64,000 nucleotides of DNA from Bifidobacterium merycicum DSM 6492 (GCF_900129045.1 NZ_FQTX01000001.1:62001-126000); one strand, 5' to 3'. Positions 8,084-16,597 are shown, counted from the stretch's first letter. Numbers and translations: made by a program. Notes: generated by a model from the sequence alone, not told the origin.

Positions 8084-9856
8084 GTGTTGAGCAACGGTGA
8101 AGCATCAGACGAACGTTCCCAAGCCTGGCCGGTATGGCGCCGACTCGCCGTCGGCCTGCCGATCTTCATCGTGATGATGGGCCTGCTCATCGGCATATCC
8201 AGTCTCACCACCGTGCCATGGAACAATAATCCGACCGGCCAGACCATCGCCACCCTCGCCAACGACACCGCCGTCACCTTCGCCTCGTCGAACGGCGACG
8301 GCACGGCCGACCTGCCCGAACCCGGCGATTATCAAGTCCGCGAGCGCGCGCTCAGCATCACCGTGGACCGTAACGGCAACCAGGTGGGCAAGGCGCGTTC
8401 CGTGAAAGTCGATGAGAGTGCGGACAGCACGTGGAATGTGAGCGGCAAAGGCGACCAATGCACGCAGACCATCACCGTGCTGATCCGGGAACCGGTCGGG
8501 GCCACGGGCAAACACCCCGGCGCGGTGTTCATGCATGGCGCGGGATTCGGCACCGCCTACAATTCGTTCGGCGATGTCGCGGAAACGCTCGCATCGGCCG
8601 GTCTCGTCACCGCGGTGATCGACAAGCCCGCATGGGACACCACGGATGTGAACCGCGATTACCCGGCATCCGCCCGCGTTTACGACGACGCGATCAACCT
8701 GCTGCGCGGTTTCGACAATGTGGATGGCGGCAAGGTCGGCATCTACGCCACGTCGGAATCCACGTGGATCTCCCAATATCTGCTGGAAAACGACCCCGAT
8801 GTTGCCTTCCAGGTGCTGCTCAGCCCCATGGTGTTCTCACCGCGCGAATCGTTGGGCTTCTTCGTGTCGCAGGATTTCGCGCTCGCCGGGGCGAACGAAG
8901 GGTACCAGTCGATTGTGCGCCGCGTGTTCAGCGCCGACACCGCCATGCTCGGGTTGGATAATTTCGATCTCGACCTGCCCGAATCGCATGCCTACTCCAT
9001 TCCCACATTCGTGGCTTACGGTTCCAAGGATGTGATGACCGCCCAAGTTGAGGGTGTGAAACGCATCTTCGCCAAGGCGCGCGCATCAGGCAACCGGGAC
9101 GTGACCGTACGCAGCTATCCGGTGGCCAATCATGTGCTCAGGCTCGGCGACGAGGCACAGACCGGTACGTTGCTCGCCGACGAATACGTCACCGATATGA
9201 CCGCCTGGGTGGAAGGCACCGTGCAGGGGCTTGCACAGACCAGCGAACGGGTGGCGGGCAGTGCGATCTTCCAATCCATCGCCGTGCCGCATGACCTGCA
9301 GCCGCGGCGGACCGGAACCGTGTATGGCATCGTGCTGCATGCGAGTATGCTGCTTCTGCTCGTCGCCACGGGCGTCATGTGGCTGATCGCCCTGGTGCGT
9401 TGGATTCGCGGGCGGGGTCGAGGCGTCAGGCATCCGTTGGGTTTCGCCCACGGGCTTGACAATGTGCTCGTCGTTTTGACCGTGGCCACGTTCGCGACGC
9501 TGCTGCTGTTCGTGGCGGGCCTGTTCCAGGTGGTCATGGCCGTGGTGCACTTGGCGTGGGGCGCGGCGCCGACGGATACTCCCGGCATGATCCAATGGAG
9601 TTGGCCCGTGATCAAAGTGGTGTGCGTGCTCGTCGTACTGGCTTGGTCGCGCGTGTTCACGCGTCTCATCGAAGCCGCCGCGCGTCAAGGGGTGCTGCGT
9701 TGGCCGTTGCGCGGCGATCCCATCCGCAGAATGGTGCGCGGGGAGGAGCCGGTGATCGCCTCGACCAGATTCGCGCGCGTGCTGTTCTGGCTTACCGCGG
9801 CGACCATGATGTACATCCTGTTCTTCTTCGCCTTCTGGGGGTTGTTCGTGTACTGA
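8084..9856 (+). CDS. Membrane-embedded alpha/beta hydrolase of unknown substrate
   Basis: A 590-residue protein: one N-terminal membrane segment (IFIVMMGLLIGISSL), an extracytoplasmic alpha/beta hydrolase domain, then about four C-terminal membrane segments. The domain has an oxyanion region FMHGAGFGTAYNSF. A probable nucleophile is Ser224 in ATSES, which diverges from the usual GxSxG; Asp316 in YGSKD and His350 in VANHVLR complete the triad in the expected order. This suggests an esterase or peptidase-like hydrolase acting outside the membrane, possibly on envelope material, but the substrate is not identifiable. GTG 8084 is selected from the promoter spacing. It lies between ispG and recO without operon-like contacts. 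Confidence 0.65.
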   Translation: MLSNGEASDERSQAWPVWRRLAVGLPIFIVMMGLLIGISSLTTVPWNNNPTGQTIATLANDTAVTFASSNGDGTADLPEPGDYQVRERALSITVDRNGNQVGKARSVKVDESADSTWNVSGKGDQCTQTITVLIREPVGATGKHPGAVFMHGAGFGTAYNSFGDVAETLASAGLVTAVIDKPAWDTTDVNRDYPASARVYDDAINLLRGFDNVDGGKVGIYATSESTWISQYLLENDPDVAFQVLLSPMVFSPRESLGFFVSQDFALAGANEGYQSIVRRVFSADTAMLGLDNFDLDLPESHAYSIPTFVAYGSKDVMTAQVEGVKRIFAKARASGNRDVTVRSYPVANHVLRLGDEAQTGTLLADEYVTDMTAWVEGTVQGLAQTSERVAGSAIFQSIAVPHDLQPRRTGTVYGIVLHASMLLLLVATGVMWLIALVRWIRGRGRGVRHPLGFAHGLDNVLVVLTVATFATLLLFVAGLFQVVMAVVHLAWGAAPTDTPGMIQWSWPVIKVVCVLVVLAWSRVFTRLIEAAARQGVLRWPLRGDPIRRMVRGEEPVIASTRFARVLFWLTAATMMYILFFFAFWGLFVY

Positions 9857-9900
9857 CGGCGTGGCGGAATGCGCGTTTGAAGGCGTGTCGGCATTGCGCT

Positions 9901-9936
9901 GATGGTGTTGACGGTGTCGGCGGTGTCGAAGGTGTA
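9901..9936. repeat. 9-bp tandem repeat, four units
   Basis: Units GATGGTGTT, GACGGTGTC, GGCGGTGTC and GAAGGTGTA lie between the hydrolase stop and the recO ribosome binding site. The period matches the other 9-bp arrays in the window. Confidence 0.65.
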
Positions 9937-9952
9937 CTGAAAGGTCGGATTC

Positions 9953-10675
9953 ATGGCTCTCTACCACGATGAGGGAGTGGTGCTGCGCACCGCCAAACTC
10001 GGCGAGGCGGATCGCATCATCACCATGCTCACCCGCGACCACGGCAAGGTCCGTGCCGTCGCCAAAGGCGTACGCCGTGCCAAATCACGATTCGGCGGCA
10101 GGCTCGAACCGTTCATGCGCGTGGACGTGCTTATTGCCGAAGGGCGTACGCTCGACACGATCTCCCAAGCCGAATCCATCTCCGCTTACGCGGGTCCCAT
10201 CTGCGCCGACTACGATTCATACGCCGCCGCCAACGTCATCGCCGAAACCGCCGACAAACTCGTCTCCGCCGAAAACGAATACGTTCCGGCGCAATACCGG
10301 TTGCTGGCCGGCGCGCTCAACGCGCTCGCCAAACATGCGCACGCGCCGACGCTCATCTCATCCTCCTATGTGATGCGCGCCCTCGCGCTCGCCGGCTGGA
10401 CGCCGCGTCTCGCCTCATGCATGGTGTGTGACAATCGCGACGTCACGCATTTCTCCGTGGCGGACGGCGGCATGCTGTGCGCCACGCATCATACGCCGGG
10501 TTCGGAGCCGATACCGCTGCCCGTCCGCGCCGAATTGGAGGCGTTGACGGAAGGCGACTGGCCGGAGCTCGACGCGAGCGGTGATCTTCTGCCGCAGACG
10601 CGGGCGATCGTCGAGGAATGGGCGGAATACTATCTTGAACGACCGTTGCGGTCCATGCGGGTCACGGGAACCTGA
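9953..10675 (+). CDS. recO: DNA repair protein RecO
   Basis: 240 residues, the usual length. The N-terminal OB fold begins ALYHDEGVVLRTAKLGEADRI and contains KGVRRAKSRFGGRLEPF, the family's most conserved stretch. The C-terminal helical half has a zinc-binding pattern CMVCDNRDV...GGMLCATHH. By family, RecO anneals SSB-coated single strands and loads RecA with RecR in gap repair. An AAAGGTCGG ribosome binding site lies upstream of ATG 9953. It is followed by uppS after about 60 bases, a common bifidobacterial pairing. Confidence 0.92.
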   Translation: MALYHDEGVVLRTAKLGEADRIITMLTRDHGKVRAVAKGVRRAKSRFGGRLEPFMRVDVLIAEGRTLDTISQAESISAYAGPICADYDSYAAANVIAETADKLVSAENEYVPAQYRLLAGALNALAKHAHAPTLISSSYVMRALALAGWTPRLASCMVCDNRDVTHFSVADGGMLCATHHTPGSEPIPLPVRAELEALTEGDWPELDASGDLLPQTRAIVEEWAEYYLERPLRSMRVTGT

Positions 10676-10719
10676 TCGCCGTGACAGGAGCTTTGGCCGT
10701 ATTCGTTCCGTCGGGTTGC

Positions 10720-10725
10720 TACATT
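10720..10725 (+). promoter_or_regulatory. Probable -10 box upstream of uppS
   Basis: TACATT lies 8 bases before the ATG at 10734. This would give uppS a leaderless transcript even though recO ends just upstream. Confidence 0.45.
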
Positions 10726-10733
10726 GGGGAACT

Positions 10734-11525
10734 ATGACTTTCGAAAACGTCGATTACACTTCGTTGAGCGTTCCGGCGGCGCCCTTCTCCGACCCGTCGC
10801 GCATCCCCGATTTTCCCAAGAACAAGGTTCCGCGCCATGTGGGCGTGATCATGGACGGCAACGGCCGGTGGGCGCAGCAGCGCGGAATGATCCGCACCGA
10901 AGGGCATCAGGCGGCCGAACCGGTGGTGTTCGATACTATCGCCGGCGCCATCGAAGCCGGCGTGAGATACCTGTCGCTGTACACGTTCTCCACCGAAAAC
11001 TGGAAGCGCAGCCCGCAGGAAGTGCGCTTCCTCATGGGTTTCTCGCGTGACATCATCCATCGCCGTGTGGCGCAGATGGACGAGTGGGGCGTGCGCGTGC
11101 GCTGGTCGGGCCGCAAGCCGAAGCTGTGGAAGTCGGTGATCGACGAACTGCAGGCCGCGGAGGAACGCACCAAAAACAATACGACCATCGACGTGGTGTT
11201 CTGCCTGAACTACGGTGGTCGCGCCGAAATCGCCGACGCTTGCGCCGCCATCGCCCGTGAAGTGCGCGACGGCAAGATCTCCGGCGATCGCGTGACCGAG
11301 AAGATGATCGCCGAGCATCTGTACAACCCGGACATTCCCGACTGCGATCTGGTGATCCGTACGTCCGGCGAGCAGCGCACCTCCAACTTCCTGCCGTGGG
11401 AAGCGGCTTACGCTGAGCTTGATTTCGTGCCCGAACTGTTTCCGGATTGCGGGCGTGAGGTGCTGTGGCGTTCCATCGACCACTACATCCACCGCGATCG
11501 CAGATTCGGCGGCGTGAAGAAGTGA
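10734..11525 (+). CDS. uppS: Isoprenyl transferase (undecaprenyl/decaprenyl diphosphate synthase)
   Basis: 263 residues. The cis-prenyltransferase signature HVGVIMDGNGRWAQQRG near residue 38 contains the catalytic Asp of DGNGRWA. YLSLYTFSTENWKRS, CLNYGGRAEI and DLVIRTSGEQRTSNFLPWE follow in the family order. The enzyme adds isopentenyl units to a polyprenyl primer to form the lipid carrier for peptidoglycan and other envelope polymers. It is the downstream user of the precursors made by Dxr and IspG encoded 3-5 kb upstream. A 35-residue N-terminal extension precedes the catalytic domain, as in many actinobacterial homologues. Confidence 0.92.
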   Translation: MTFENVDYTSLSVPAAPFSDPSRIPDFPKNKVPRHVGVIMDGNGRWAQQRGMIRTEGHQAAEPVVFDTIAGAIEAGVRYLSLYTFSTENWKRSPQEVRFLMGFSRDIIHRRVAQMDEWGVRVRWSGRKPKLWKSVIDELQAAEERTKNNTTIDVVFCLNYGGRAEIADACAAIAREVRDGKISGDRVTEKMIAEHLYNPDIPDCDLVIRTSGEQRTSNFLPWEAAYAELDFVPELFPDCGREVLWRSIDHYIHRDRRFGGVKK

Positions 11526-11532
11526 TATGCTG

Positions 11533-11567
11533 CGGGCGGCTGATGCGTTGTGACGCGTCACCGCCCG
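11533..11567 (+). terminator. Possible terminator after uppS
   Basis: CGGGCGG (11533-11539) pairs with CCGCCCG (11561-11567). The loop contains the smaller palindrome TGACGCGTCA, and TTC follows. Confidence 0.45.
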
Positions 11568-11609
11568 TTCTCGTATCCGTCCGCACACAATCCGCACATT
11601 CGCCCCACT

Positions 11610-11721
11610 GGGCGGTTCATTCGGACGAAATCCGGCAATTGGCTACCCATTCGGACGAAATCCGGGCTGAATTCGTCCATTTCAACCGCCCAATCGCGGA
11701 TTTCATCCGAATGAACCGCAC
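11610..11721. repeat. Dispersed palindromic repeat, copy A (compound)
   Basis: GGGCGGTTCATTCGGACG (from 11610) is nearly complementary to the segment ending at 11721, which reads CATCCGAATGAACCGC. Inside are a second CATTCGGACGAAATCCG copy and a segment at 11664-11704 that is almost identical to 12812-12852. The element lies between uppS and the nuclease-like gene and belongs to the same family as the copies at 12.8 and 16.6 kb. Confidence 0.75.
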
Positions 11722-11785
11722 AATCGCGAATCGCATCCGTGCATCCGACCGCCAACGCGACTTGTTCTCGGGCAAGGTAAGCGTT

Positions 11786-11791
11786 TAGACT
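11786..11791 (+). promoter_or_regulatory. -10 box of a leaderless promoter
   Basis: TAGACT lies 6 bases before ATG 11798. TTGTTC at 11762-11767 could serve as a weak -35 element with an 18-bp spacer. Confidence 0.55.
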
Positions 11792-11797
11792 GCGCAA

Positions 11798-12772
11798 ATG
11801 GGTGAAAAAGAGCAACATCATTCCTTGAATCTCCTGATTGCGAAGGCGCAGCGGGAACGATGCTGCATGCGGCCGTTCTGGGACACCGACATCAAGGTGG
11901 TCGCGCGGCGAGTCAAGCAGGGGAGCATTGTGCGGGTTCATCGCGGCCTGTATGCGGTGAAGGAGTATTGGGAACAGTTGGATCCCCACGAACAGATCCG
12001 CCATATCATGCGTTCGCTGGGGCGATGGCATGAGCAATGGGTGTTCTGCGGGGCGAGCGCGGCGATCATGCACGGCTTGGAATGTTCATATCGGCAATTG
12101 CGTCCGATTCATGTCGCGGTGGGCAAGAGCAGACGTGCGAAGAACCAGGCGACGATACGGTATCATGCGCTGTCCGATCCCGATGCGGTGATCATCGACG
12201 GTGTGAAGGTGACGTCGATCCAACGCACGCTCGTCGATTGCGCGTCGACGATGCCGTTCCGCTATGCGCTGGCGCCGATCGATGCCGCGCTGCGTCAAGG
12301 GCGGATCGGCAAGGAATCGCTGTTGGCATATGTGGATTCCCTGCCGATGCTGCGTGATCGTGAACGTGTTCGCTCCATAATCGCCTTGGGTGATGGCACA
12401 AGCGAGAACGGTGGGGAATCGGAGTGCCGTGCGGTGCTGCATGATATGGGTTTCCCGGTGCATCGTCTTCAGGTTGAATTCCCATGCCGGTCGCATCCCG
12501 GTCGCGTGCACAGAGTGGATTTCCTGTGGGTGCGCGAGGATGGCACTCTGATTGCCGGGGAATTCGATGGGGTGCGGAAATTCGTGGATCCGTCGATGAC
12601 TTCGGGGCGCACGATCAGGCAAGTTGTGGATGATGAGCGTGACCGGCAGGAGTGCCTGAAGGGGAGTGGGGTGGATATGGTACGCATGTACTATTCGGAT
12701 TTGGATGATCCGTGGACATTGTCGAGGCGGCTGGAAACGGCCCGCGTGCCGCGACGGATGCGGGGAAAGTAG
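11798..12772 (+). CDS. AbiEi-like winged-helix protein with C-terminal PD-(D/E)XK-type nuclease-like domain
   Basis: 324 residues. The N-terminal part resembles the AbiEi antitoxin-like domain of actinobacteria: a helix-turn-helix region ending in the strand motif RVHRGLYAV (about residues 47-55), then FCGASAAIMHGL and IQRTLVDCAS. The C-terminal part (about residues 205-310) looks like a VSR/DUF559 endonuclease fold: Glu in GGESECRAVLHDMGF, Asp in HRVDFLWV, then GEFDGVRKF. That is the E...D...ExD order of PD-(D/E)XK enzymes. No AbiEii-type nucleotidyltransferase toxin gene adjoins it. It is flanked on both sides by copies of a palindromic repeat, which suggests an accessory or mobile origin. 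Role unknown; defence or genome maintenance is only a guess. Confidence 0.6.
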   Translation: MGEKEQHHSLNLLIAKAQRERCCMRPFWDTDIKVVARRVKQGSIVRVHRGLYAVKEYWEQLDPHEQIRHIMRSLGRWHEQWVFCGASAAIMHGLECSYRQLRPIHVAVGKSRRAKNQATIRYHALSDPDAVIIDGVKVTSIQRTLVDCASTMPFRYALAPIDAALRQGRIGKESLLAYVDSLPMLRDRERVRSIIALGDGTSENGGESECRAVLHDMGFPVHRLQVEFPCRSHPGRVHRVDFLWVREDGTLIAGEFDGVRKFVDPSMTSGRTIRQVVDDERDRQECLKGSGVDMVRMYYSDLDDPWTLSRRLETARVPRRMRGK

Positions 12773-12789
12773 CCCTGTGCGCGGGTAGT

Positions 12790-12852
12790 GCGGTCGAAAT
12801 GGACGAAATCGGGGCTGAATTCGTCCATTTCGACCGCCCAATCACGGATTTC
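12790..12852. repeat. Dispersed palindromic repeat, copy B
   Basis: GCGGTCGAAATGGACGAA (12790-12807) is perfectly complementary to 12820-12837. The stretch 12812-12852 matches copy A at about 39 of 41 positions. It lies between convergent genes, so it could also serve as a terminator. Confidence 0.8.
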
Positions 12853-12870
12853 GTTAAGAGCGGGCCAGGG

Positions 12871-14025
12871 CTAGCCGAGCATGCCGCCGATACGTGCCGT
12901 GAATTCGCCGACGAACCGCGCGGCGTCGACATGCAGCGCCACATGGACGCGGGGCGCTTGAGGGTCGATCAGGCCCTCCGGATCGCCGATGGTGCGCCCG
13001 CGTGTGCCATGGAAGTCGCCGGATTCGGTTTCGACCTTCATCGGCAGGTCGATGCAGGAGACGAGCATCTGGTCGAGGGCTACGGCCACGGCGAGCGGAT
13101 CATGCAACGGCATACCGGACGAGAACAGGCGTGCGTCGGCCCGGAGATTGGCGGCGATGGAGAAATCCGCGATGTCGGCTAGGAATCGCAGCGTTTCCGG
13201 GCGGGGGAGGGAAGTCTCATCGGATGCGCACGCAGGCCTGCTGGTGGCGGCTTCACGCCAGGATCGGGTGGCGGCCGTGCCTATCAGGCACTGATGCGTC
13301 ACGTCCAAGCCGACCATGGTGATGTCCGCGCCGGAATGGAATACGCGGTCCGCCGCCTCCGGATCCTGGATGATGTTCGTTTCCGCGGTCAGATCCCAGC
13401 AATTCCCCTCCTGGGTGAGCGTGCCGCCCATCATCACCAGCCTGAGCAGCGGCGCGATATCAGGCGCCGCGGTGAACGCCGCATCGACATCGGTCAACGG
13501 CCCGGTCGCCACGACCGTCACGTCATGGCCATACCGTCGTACCTGATCGATGATGAACCGTACGCCGGGAGACAACCGATCGTCGGTTTCGCGCCCGCGT
13601 ACGGAATCGACGGGATACGCGGGGTTCGCATGCGGATCGTCCACCGTGTATCCGCCGACCGAAACGGTAAGCCCGCCGGCCTCAATCGCCGGACAACCGT
13701 CGTGGCACGTTGCCGCGGGACGCTCATCGGTTCCGGGGCCGAAACCGCCCAATCCGTCGGTTCCATGGAATTGGGCGCATCCGGCATCGGGGATGAACCA
13801 GTCGGCCCATGACGGGCCGTTCGATCCGCGCAGCACCGGCACATCGCCCATTCCGAGCAATCCCAGCACATACGCCGTGTTGCGCACGGCGGTGCCGACC
13901 GAGACGTTGCCGTACGTGCCGATCACGCCAAGCACGTCGATATCGTTGAACGTCGAGAGATATGCGAGCGCAAGCGCGTCATCGATGCCGGTATCCATGC
14001 TGAGGATCAGGCGTGTGCTGTTCAT
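12871..14025 (-). CDS. Inosine/uridine-preferring nucleoside hydrolase family protein
   Basis: 384 residues, longer than the typical 310-330. The N-terminal signature is LILSMDTGIDDALALAYL, where the DTGxDDA aspartates bind the catalytic calcium. VVATGPLTDVDAAF, MMGGTLTQEGN, AETNIIQDPEAA and PLHDPLAVAVAL follow; the last supplies another calcium ligand. The enzyme would cleave nucleosides to base plus ribose in the cytoplasm. A GGAGACGATC ribosome binding site precedes ATG 14025. About 50 extra residues at 100-150 (CHDGCPAIEAGG region) form an insertion. It follows an ABC transporter binding protein and permease on the same strand, so the imported substrate may be a nucleoside or a pyrimidine-type compound. 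Confidence 0.85.
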   Translation of the reverse strand: MNSTRLILSMDTGIDDALALAYLSTFNDIDVLGVIGTYGNVSVGTAVRNTAYVLGLLGMGDVPVLRGSNGPSWADWFIPDAGCAQFHGTDGLGGFGPGTDERPAATCHDGCPAIEAGGLTVSVGGYTVDDPHANPAYPVDSVRGRETDDRLSPGVRFIIDQVRRYGHDVTVVATGPLTDVDAAFTAAPDIAPLLRLVMMGGTLTQEGNCWDLTAETNIIQDPEAADRVFHSGADITMVGLDVTHQCLIGTAATRSWREAATSRPACASDETSLPRPETLRFLADIADFSIAANLRADARLFSSGMPLHDPLAVAVALDQMLVSCIDLPMKVETESGDFHGTRGRTIGDPEGLIDPQAPRVHVALHVDAARFVGEFTARIGGMLG

Positions 14026-14111
14026 GATCGTCTCCTTAGCGGTGTCGTGCCGATACGTCGCAGCTGGGCCGGGTTGCTGGATTGCACGGGGCATGGCGCA
14101 GCGCGAACCGG

Positions 14112-15200
14112 TTATTTGAGGAATTCGTCGGTGGACAGGTCCTTGGCCTGCGGGGCCTTGTGCACCACCTTGTCATGCGAATCAGTGTAGGCGTTCTCCT
14201 GCGCCAGGAAGTCAAAGTACTGCTGTGCACCCTTCACATCATTCGTACCGAAGGTGAACGAACCGTCCTTGATCTTGGCGGGATCCCCCCAATACTGGCC
14301 GTCCATGATGGTGTGCATGCTCTTCTTGACGAAAGCGGGCTTGAGATTCGCGTCGGGGGCTTCCTTCACCAGGATGTTCGCGGCATCGTCGGGATGGGCG
14401 TATGCGTATTCGTAGCCCTTCTTGGCGGCCTGCACGAACTGTTTCACCAGCGTGGGATTGCCGGAGATGGTTTTGTCGTTGGCGATGATGCCGATGGTGT
14501 CCGCGTTGCCGGGCACGCCGTAATCCGGCTCGGTGAAGCAGGTGAGCTTCGGACCGTACATGTCGGCCTGCACGCCCTCCCAAGTGGCGTAGAATCCGCC
14601 GAAGTCGGCCTTGCCGCTCGACAGCGTCTGGAACGTCGAAGTGCCGACGGTCACCTTGTCGAATTCGCCCTTGCCACCATCGTGCTGGATCATGCGACGG
14701 ACCACGGCGTCGGATTCGCTGGAACCGAACGTGGCGAAGGTCTTGCCGTCCAGATCCTTCGGACGGGTGATCGCGGTGTTGGATGCCAGTGAGCACCAGA
14801 TGGCGCTCGGCTTCTGCTGCACTTGCATGACCTGCTTGATTTGCGCGCCCTTGGTCGCGTACACGCCCACGTTCGTCAGATTCGACAGTGCGAAGTCGGC
14901 CTGACCGTTGTTCACCGCCTGTTCGGCGCCGGCTTGCGCCACGGCCACGATGTCGACATCAAGGCCGGCCTGCTTGAAATAGCCCTTGTTCTTGGCCACG
15001 TACACGCCGATGTGGTTGGTGTCGGGCGCCCAGGAAAGCATGAACGTGACCTTGGTCAGGCCGTCAGCCGTGGTGTTCGCGCTGTTCCCGCATGCGGCGA
15101 CGCCGAACAGCATGGCGATTGCGCCGAATACGGCAATCAGACGGTTGATGACTTGCTTGGTGCGGTCGCGCAGAAGACCGCCGAGGATGCTATGTGCCAT
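14112..15200 (-). CDS. NMT1/THI5-like ABC transporter substrate-binding lipoprotein
   Basis: 362 residues. The N terminus has a basic stretch, a hydrophobic segment and the lipobox VAAC, so it is a lipoprotein on the outer face of the membrane. The mature part, with FMLSWAPDTNHIGVYVAKNKGYF and QAGAEQAVNNGQADFALSN, resembles the SsuA/ThiY/NMT1 family, which binds sulfonates, thiamine pyrimidine precursors, riboflavin or other small planar compounds. The substrate cannot be read from sequence. AGGGAAA precedes ATG 15200. The permease gene lies upstream and the nucleoside hydrolase downstream; no ATPase gene is present in the cluster. Confidence 0.8.
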   Translation of the reverse strand: MAHSILGGLLRDRTKQVINRLIAVFGAIAMLFGVAACGNSANTTADGLTKVTFMLSWAPDTNHIGVYVAKNKGYFKQAGLDVDIVAVAQAGAEQAVNNGQADFALSNLTNVGVYATKGAQIKQVMQVQQKPSAIWCSLASNTAITRPKDLDGKTFATFGSSESDAVVRRMIQHDGGKGEFDKVTVGTSTFQTLSSGKADFGGFYATWEGVQADMYGPKLTCFTEPDYGVPGNADTIGIIANDKTISGNPTLVKQFVQAAKKGYEYAYAHPDDAANILVKEAPDANLKPAFVKKSMHTIMDGQYWGDPAKIKDGSFTFGTNDVKGAQQYFDFLAQENAYTDSHDKVVHKAPQAKDLSTDEFLK

Positions 15201-15380
15201 TGATTTCCCTGAATCCTGTGTTCTCGTCGTTTTCTAGGGATGTGCTGCGGGCGGAGTTCGGGCAGAAAACGATACGAAGGGCCCCGGCCCCCGCTCGTCC
15301 AATGCCCCCGACTGCCGTTATCGCACCGTTTCGCAACGGTTCGTGGAATCAAGTCGGTTTGCCACACATTGGCTGAACAG

Positions 15381-15417
15381 CGTCACCCATTATACGGGTG
15401 ACGATGACTTGTGTAAG
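15381..15417 (-). promoter_or_regulatory. Promoter with overlapping palindromic operator
   Basis: CGTCACCC (15381-15388) and GGGTGACG (15396-15403) are perfectly complementary and enclose a minus-strand TATAAT (15394 to 15389). A minus-strand CTTACA at 15417-15412 is the likely -35 with a 17-bp spacer. The palindrome covers the -10 box, as expected for a repressor site. The start would be about 180 bases upstream of the binding-protein gene. The rest of the 402-bp gap 15201-15602 shows no convincing gene. Confidence 0.55.
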
Positions 15418-15602
15418 GACCTGGGTAGGGTAGGAATGTGTTCGGGGTATGGAAATGCGTCCGGATGTCCGGCAGAGAAGGGCAGATTCCAGTGGTGGTT
15501 GCAACGCCTTCGTCATCAATCGGTCTTCGGTCTATGGTCCCGCGCTGCCATGAGCCGTGCGGATCGCAGAAGTACGCCTGCATGTCGAGCGCCGCCGCAC
15601 CT

Positions 15603-16415
15603 CTATTCCTCAGCATCCGGGTCGGCGTCCGAGCCGGCGGGACCGAGCAGCACGCGTTCGCTCAGGTTCACCAGGCACATGAGGATGCCGGTGATCGCGA
15701 TGATGACCAGCGTGGCCGAGAAGATGAGCGGCGTGCGGAAGGAGTTGTAGACGGCTTGCAGCCAGATGCCGAGCCCGCCGCGTGCACCCAAGTATTCGGC
15801 GGTGGCCGCGGTGGCGTAGATGTATGCGGCGGAGACACGGATGCCGCCGTAGATCTGCCGTGCGGCGACGCGCAGTTTCACATGCCATAGCGTCCATGTG
15901 CGGGTTGCGCCGCAGGTCAGCGCCACGTCGGAGTAGAACGTGGGTACCGCTTCAAGGCCGCGTATCGTCTGCACGGCGATGGGGAACAGGCCGAATATGG
16001 CGACGATCACGATTTTGCCGGATATTTCGAAACCGAACCAGATGAGGAACAACGGCGCGATGGAGATCAACGGCATGGTCTGTGCAGCGGAGAGCAGCGG
16101 GAAAAGCGCCGCGTTCGCGATCCGTGAACAGTACAGCAGGATGCCGATCAGAATGCCGAGCGTGACGGCGAGCAGGAATCCGACACTTCCCTCAAGAAGC
16201 GTGATGCGTGTGGCGGGCCAGAGCGTCGGCCACGTTTCGACGGTGGCCTGCGCGATTTCGCTGGGGGAGGGGATCATCGTCGCGGGTACGTGCGCGATCC
16301 GCACCCATGCCTCCCAAGCGACGAGCATCAGCAGCACTGTCACCATTGTGGGAACACGGCGCTTGAATGCCTTGACCAATGTGTTCCAAGTGTGTTGAAC
16401 GCGGTTCCCGACCAT
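15603..16415 (-). CDS. ABC transporter permease, nitrate/taurine (SsuC/TauC) type
   Basis: 270 residues with about six membrane segments. The first is MVTVLLMLVAWEAWV; HVPATMIPSPSEI is the usual loop of this permease family. The EAA-type cytoplasmic loop reads GLEAVPTFYSDVALTCGATR and would contact the ATPase. It should pair with the NMT1-like binding protein encoded downstream on the same strand, separated by 402 bases containing its own promoter. AAGGTGA precedes ATG 16415. No ATPase gene is nearby, so a subunit encoded elsewhere must energise it. Confidence 0.85.
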   Translation of the reverse strand: MVGNRVQHTWNTLVKAFKRRVPTMVTVLLMLVAWEAWVRIAHVPATMIPSPSEIAQATVETWPTLWPATRITLLEGSVGFLLAVTLGILIGILLYCSRIANAALFPLLSAAQTMPLISIAPLFLIWFGFEISGKIVIVAIFGLFPIAVQTIRGLEAVPTFYSDVALTCGATRTWTLWHVKLRVAARQIYGGIRVSAAYIYATAATAEYLGARGGLGIWLQAVYNSFRTPLIFSATLVIIAITGILMCLVNLSERVLLGPAGSDADPDAEE

Positions 16416-16489
16416 CGTTCACCTTGCTTTCTGCGCCGAAGTGGGCGCGCACACGGCCGGCGGCGAGAAACCAGTAAGGTGAGGAGCCT

Positions 16490-16549
16490 GTTCGCGCATC
16501 GGCCAGAAACCTGTAATCCAGCAGGTCAGTATAGGGCAGATGCGCGAAC
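16490..16549 (-). promoter_or_regulatory. Putative promoter and inverted repeats upstream of the permease
   Basis: A minus-strand TATACT lies at 16533-16528. GTTCGCGCATC (16490-16500) is perfectly complementary to GATGCGCGAAC (16539-16549), and ATGCGCGAA recurs directly at 16550-16558. The copies flank the -10 box and may be regulator sites. The gap 16416-16716 otherwise holds only the palindromic repeat copy C. Confidence 0.4.
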
Positions 16550-16597
16550 ATGCGCGAATCAGCGTGGGTGGGTGACGCCGTCAACGTATTGGGCGGT

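Noticed and set aside
15383..15616. Minus-strand ORF of 77 codons after the ABC permease
   Set aside because: No ribosome binding site, Pro/His-rich random-looking sequence, and it overlaps the promoter palindrome at 15381-15403.
16416..16560. TPP riboswitch upstream of the NMT1-like transporter
   Set aside because: The conserved CUGAGA and ACCUGAUCUGGAUAAU-like segments of the THI box are not found on the minus strand.
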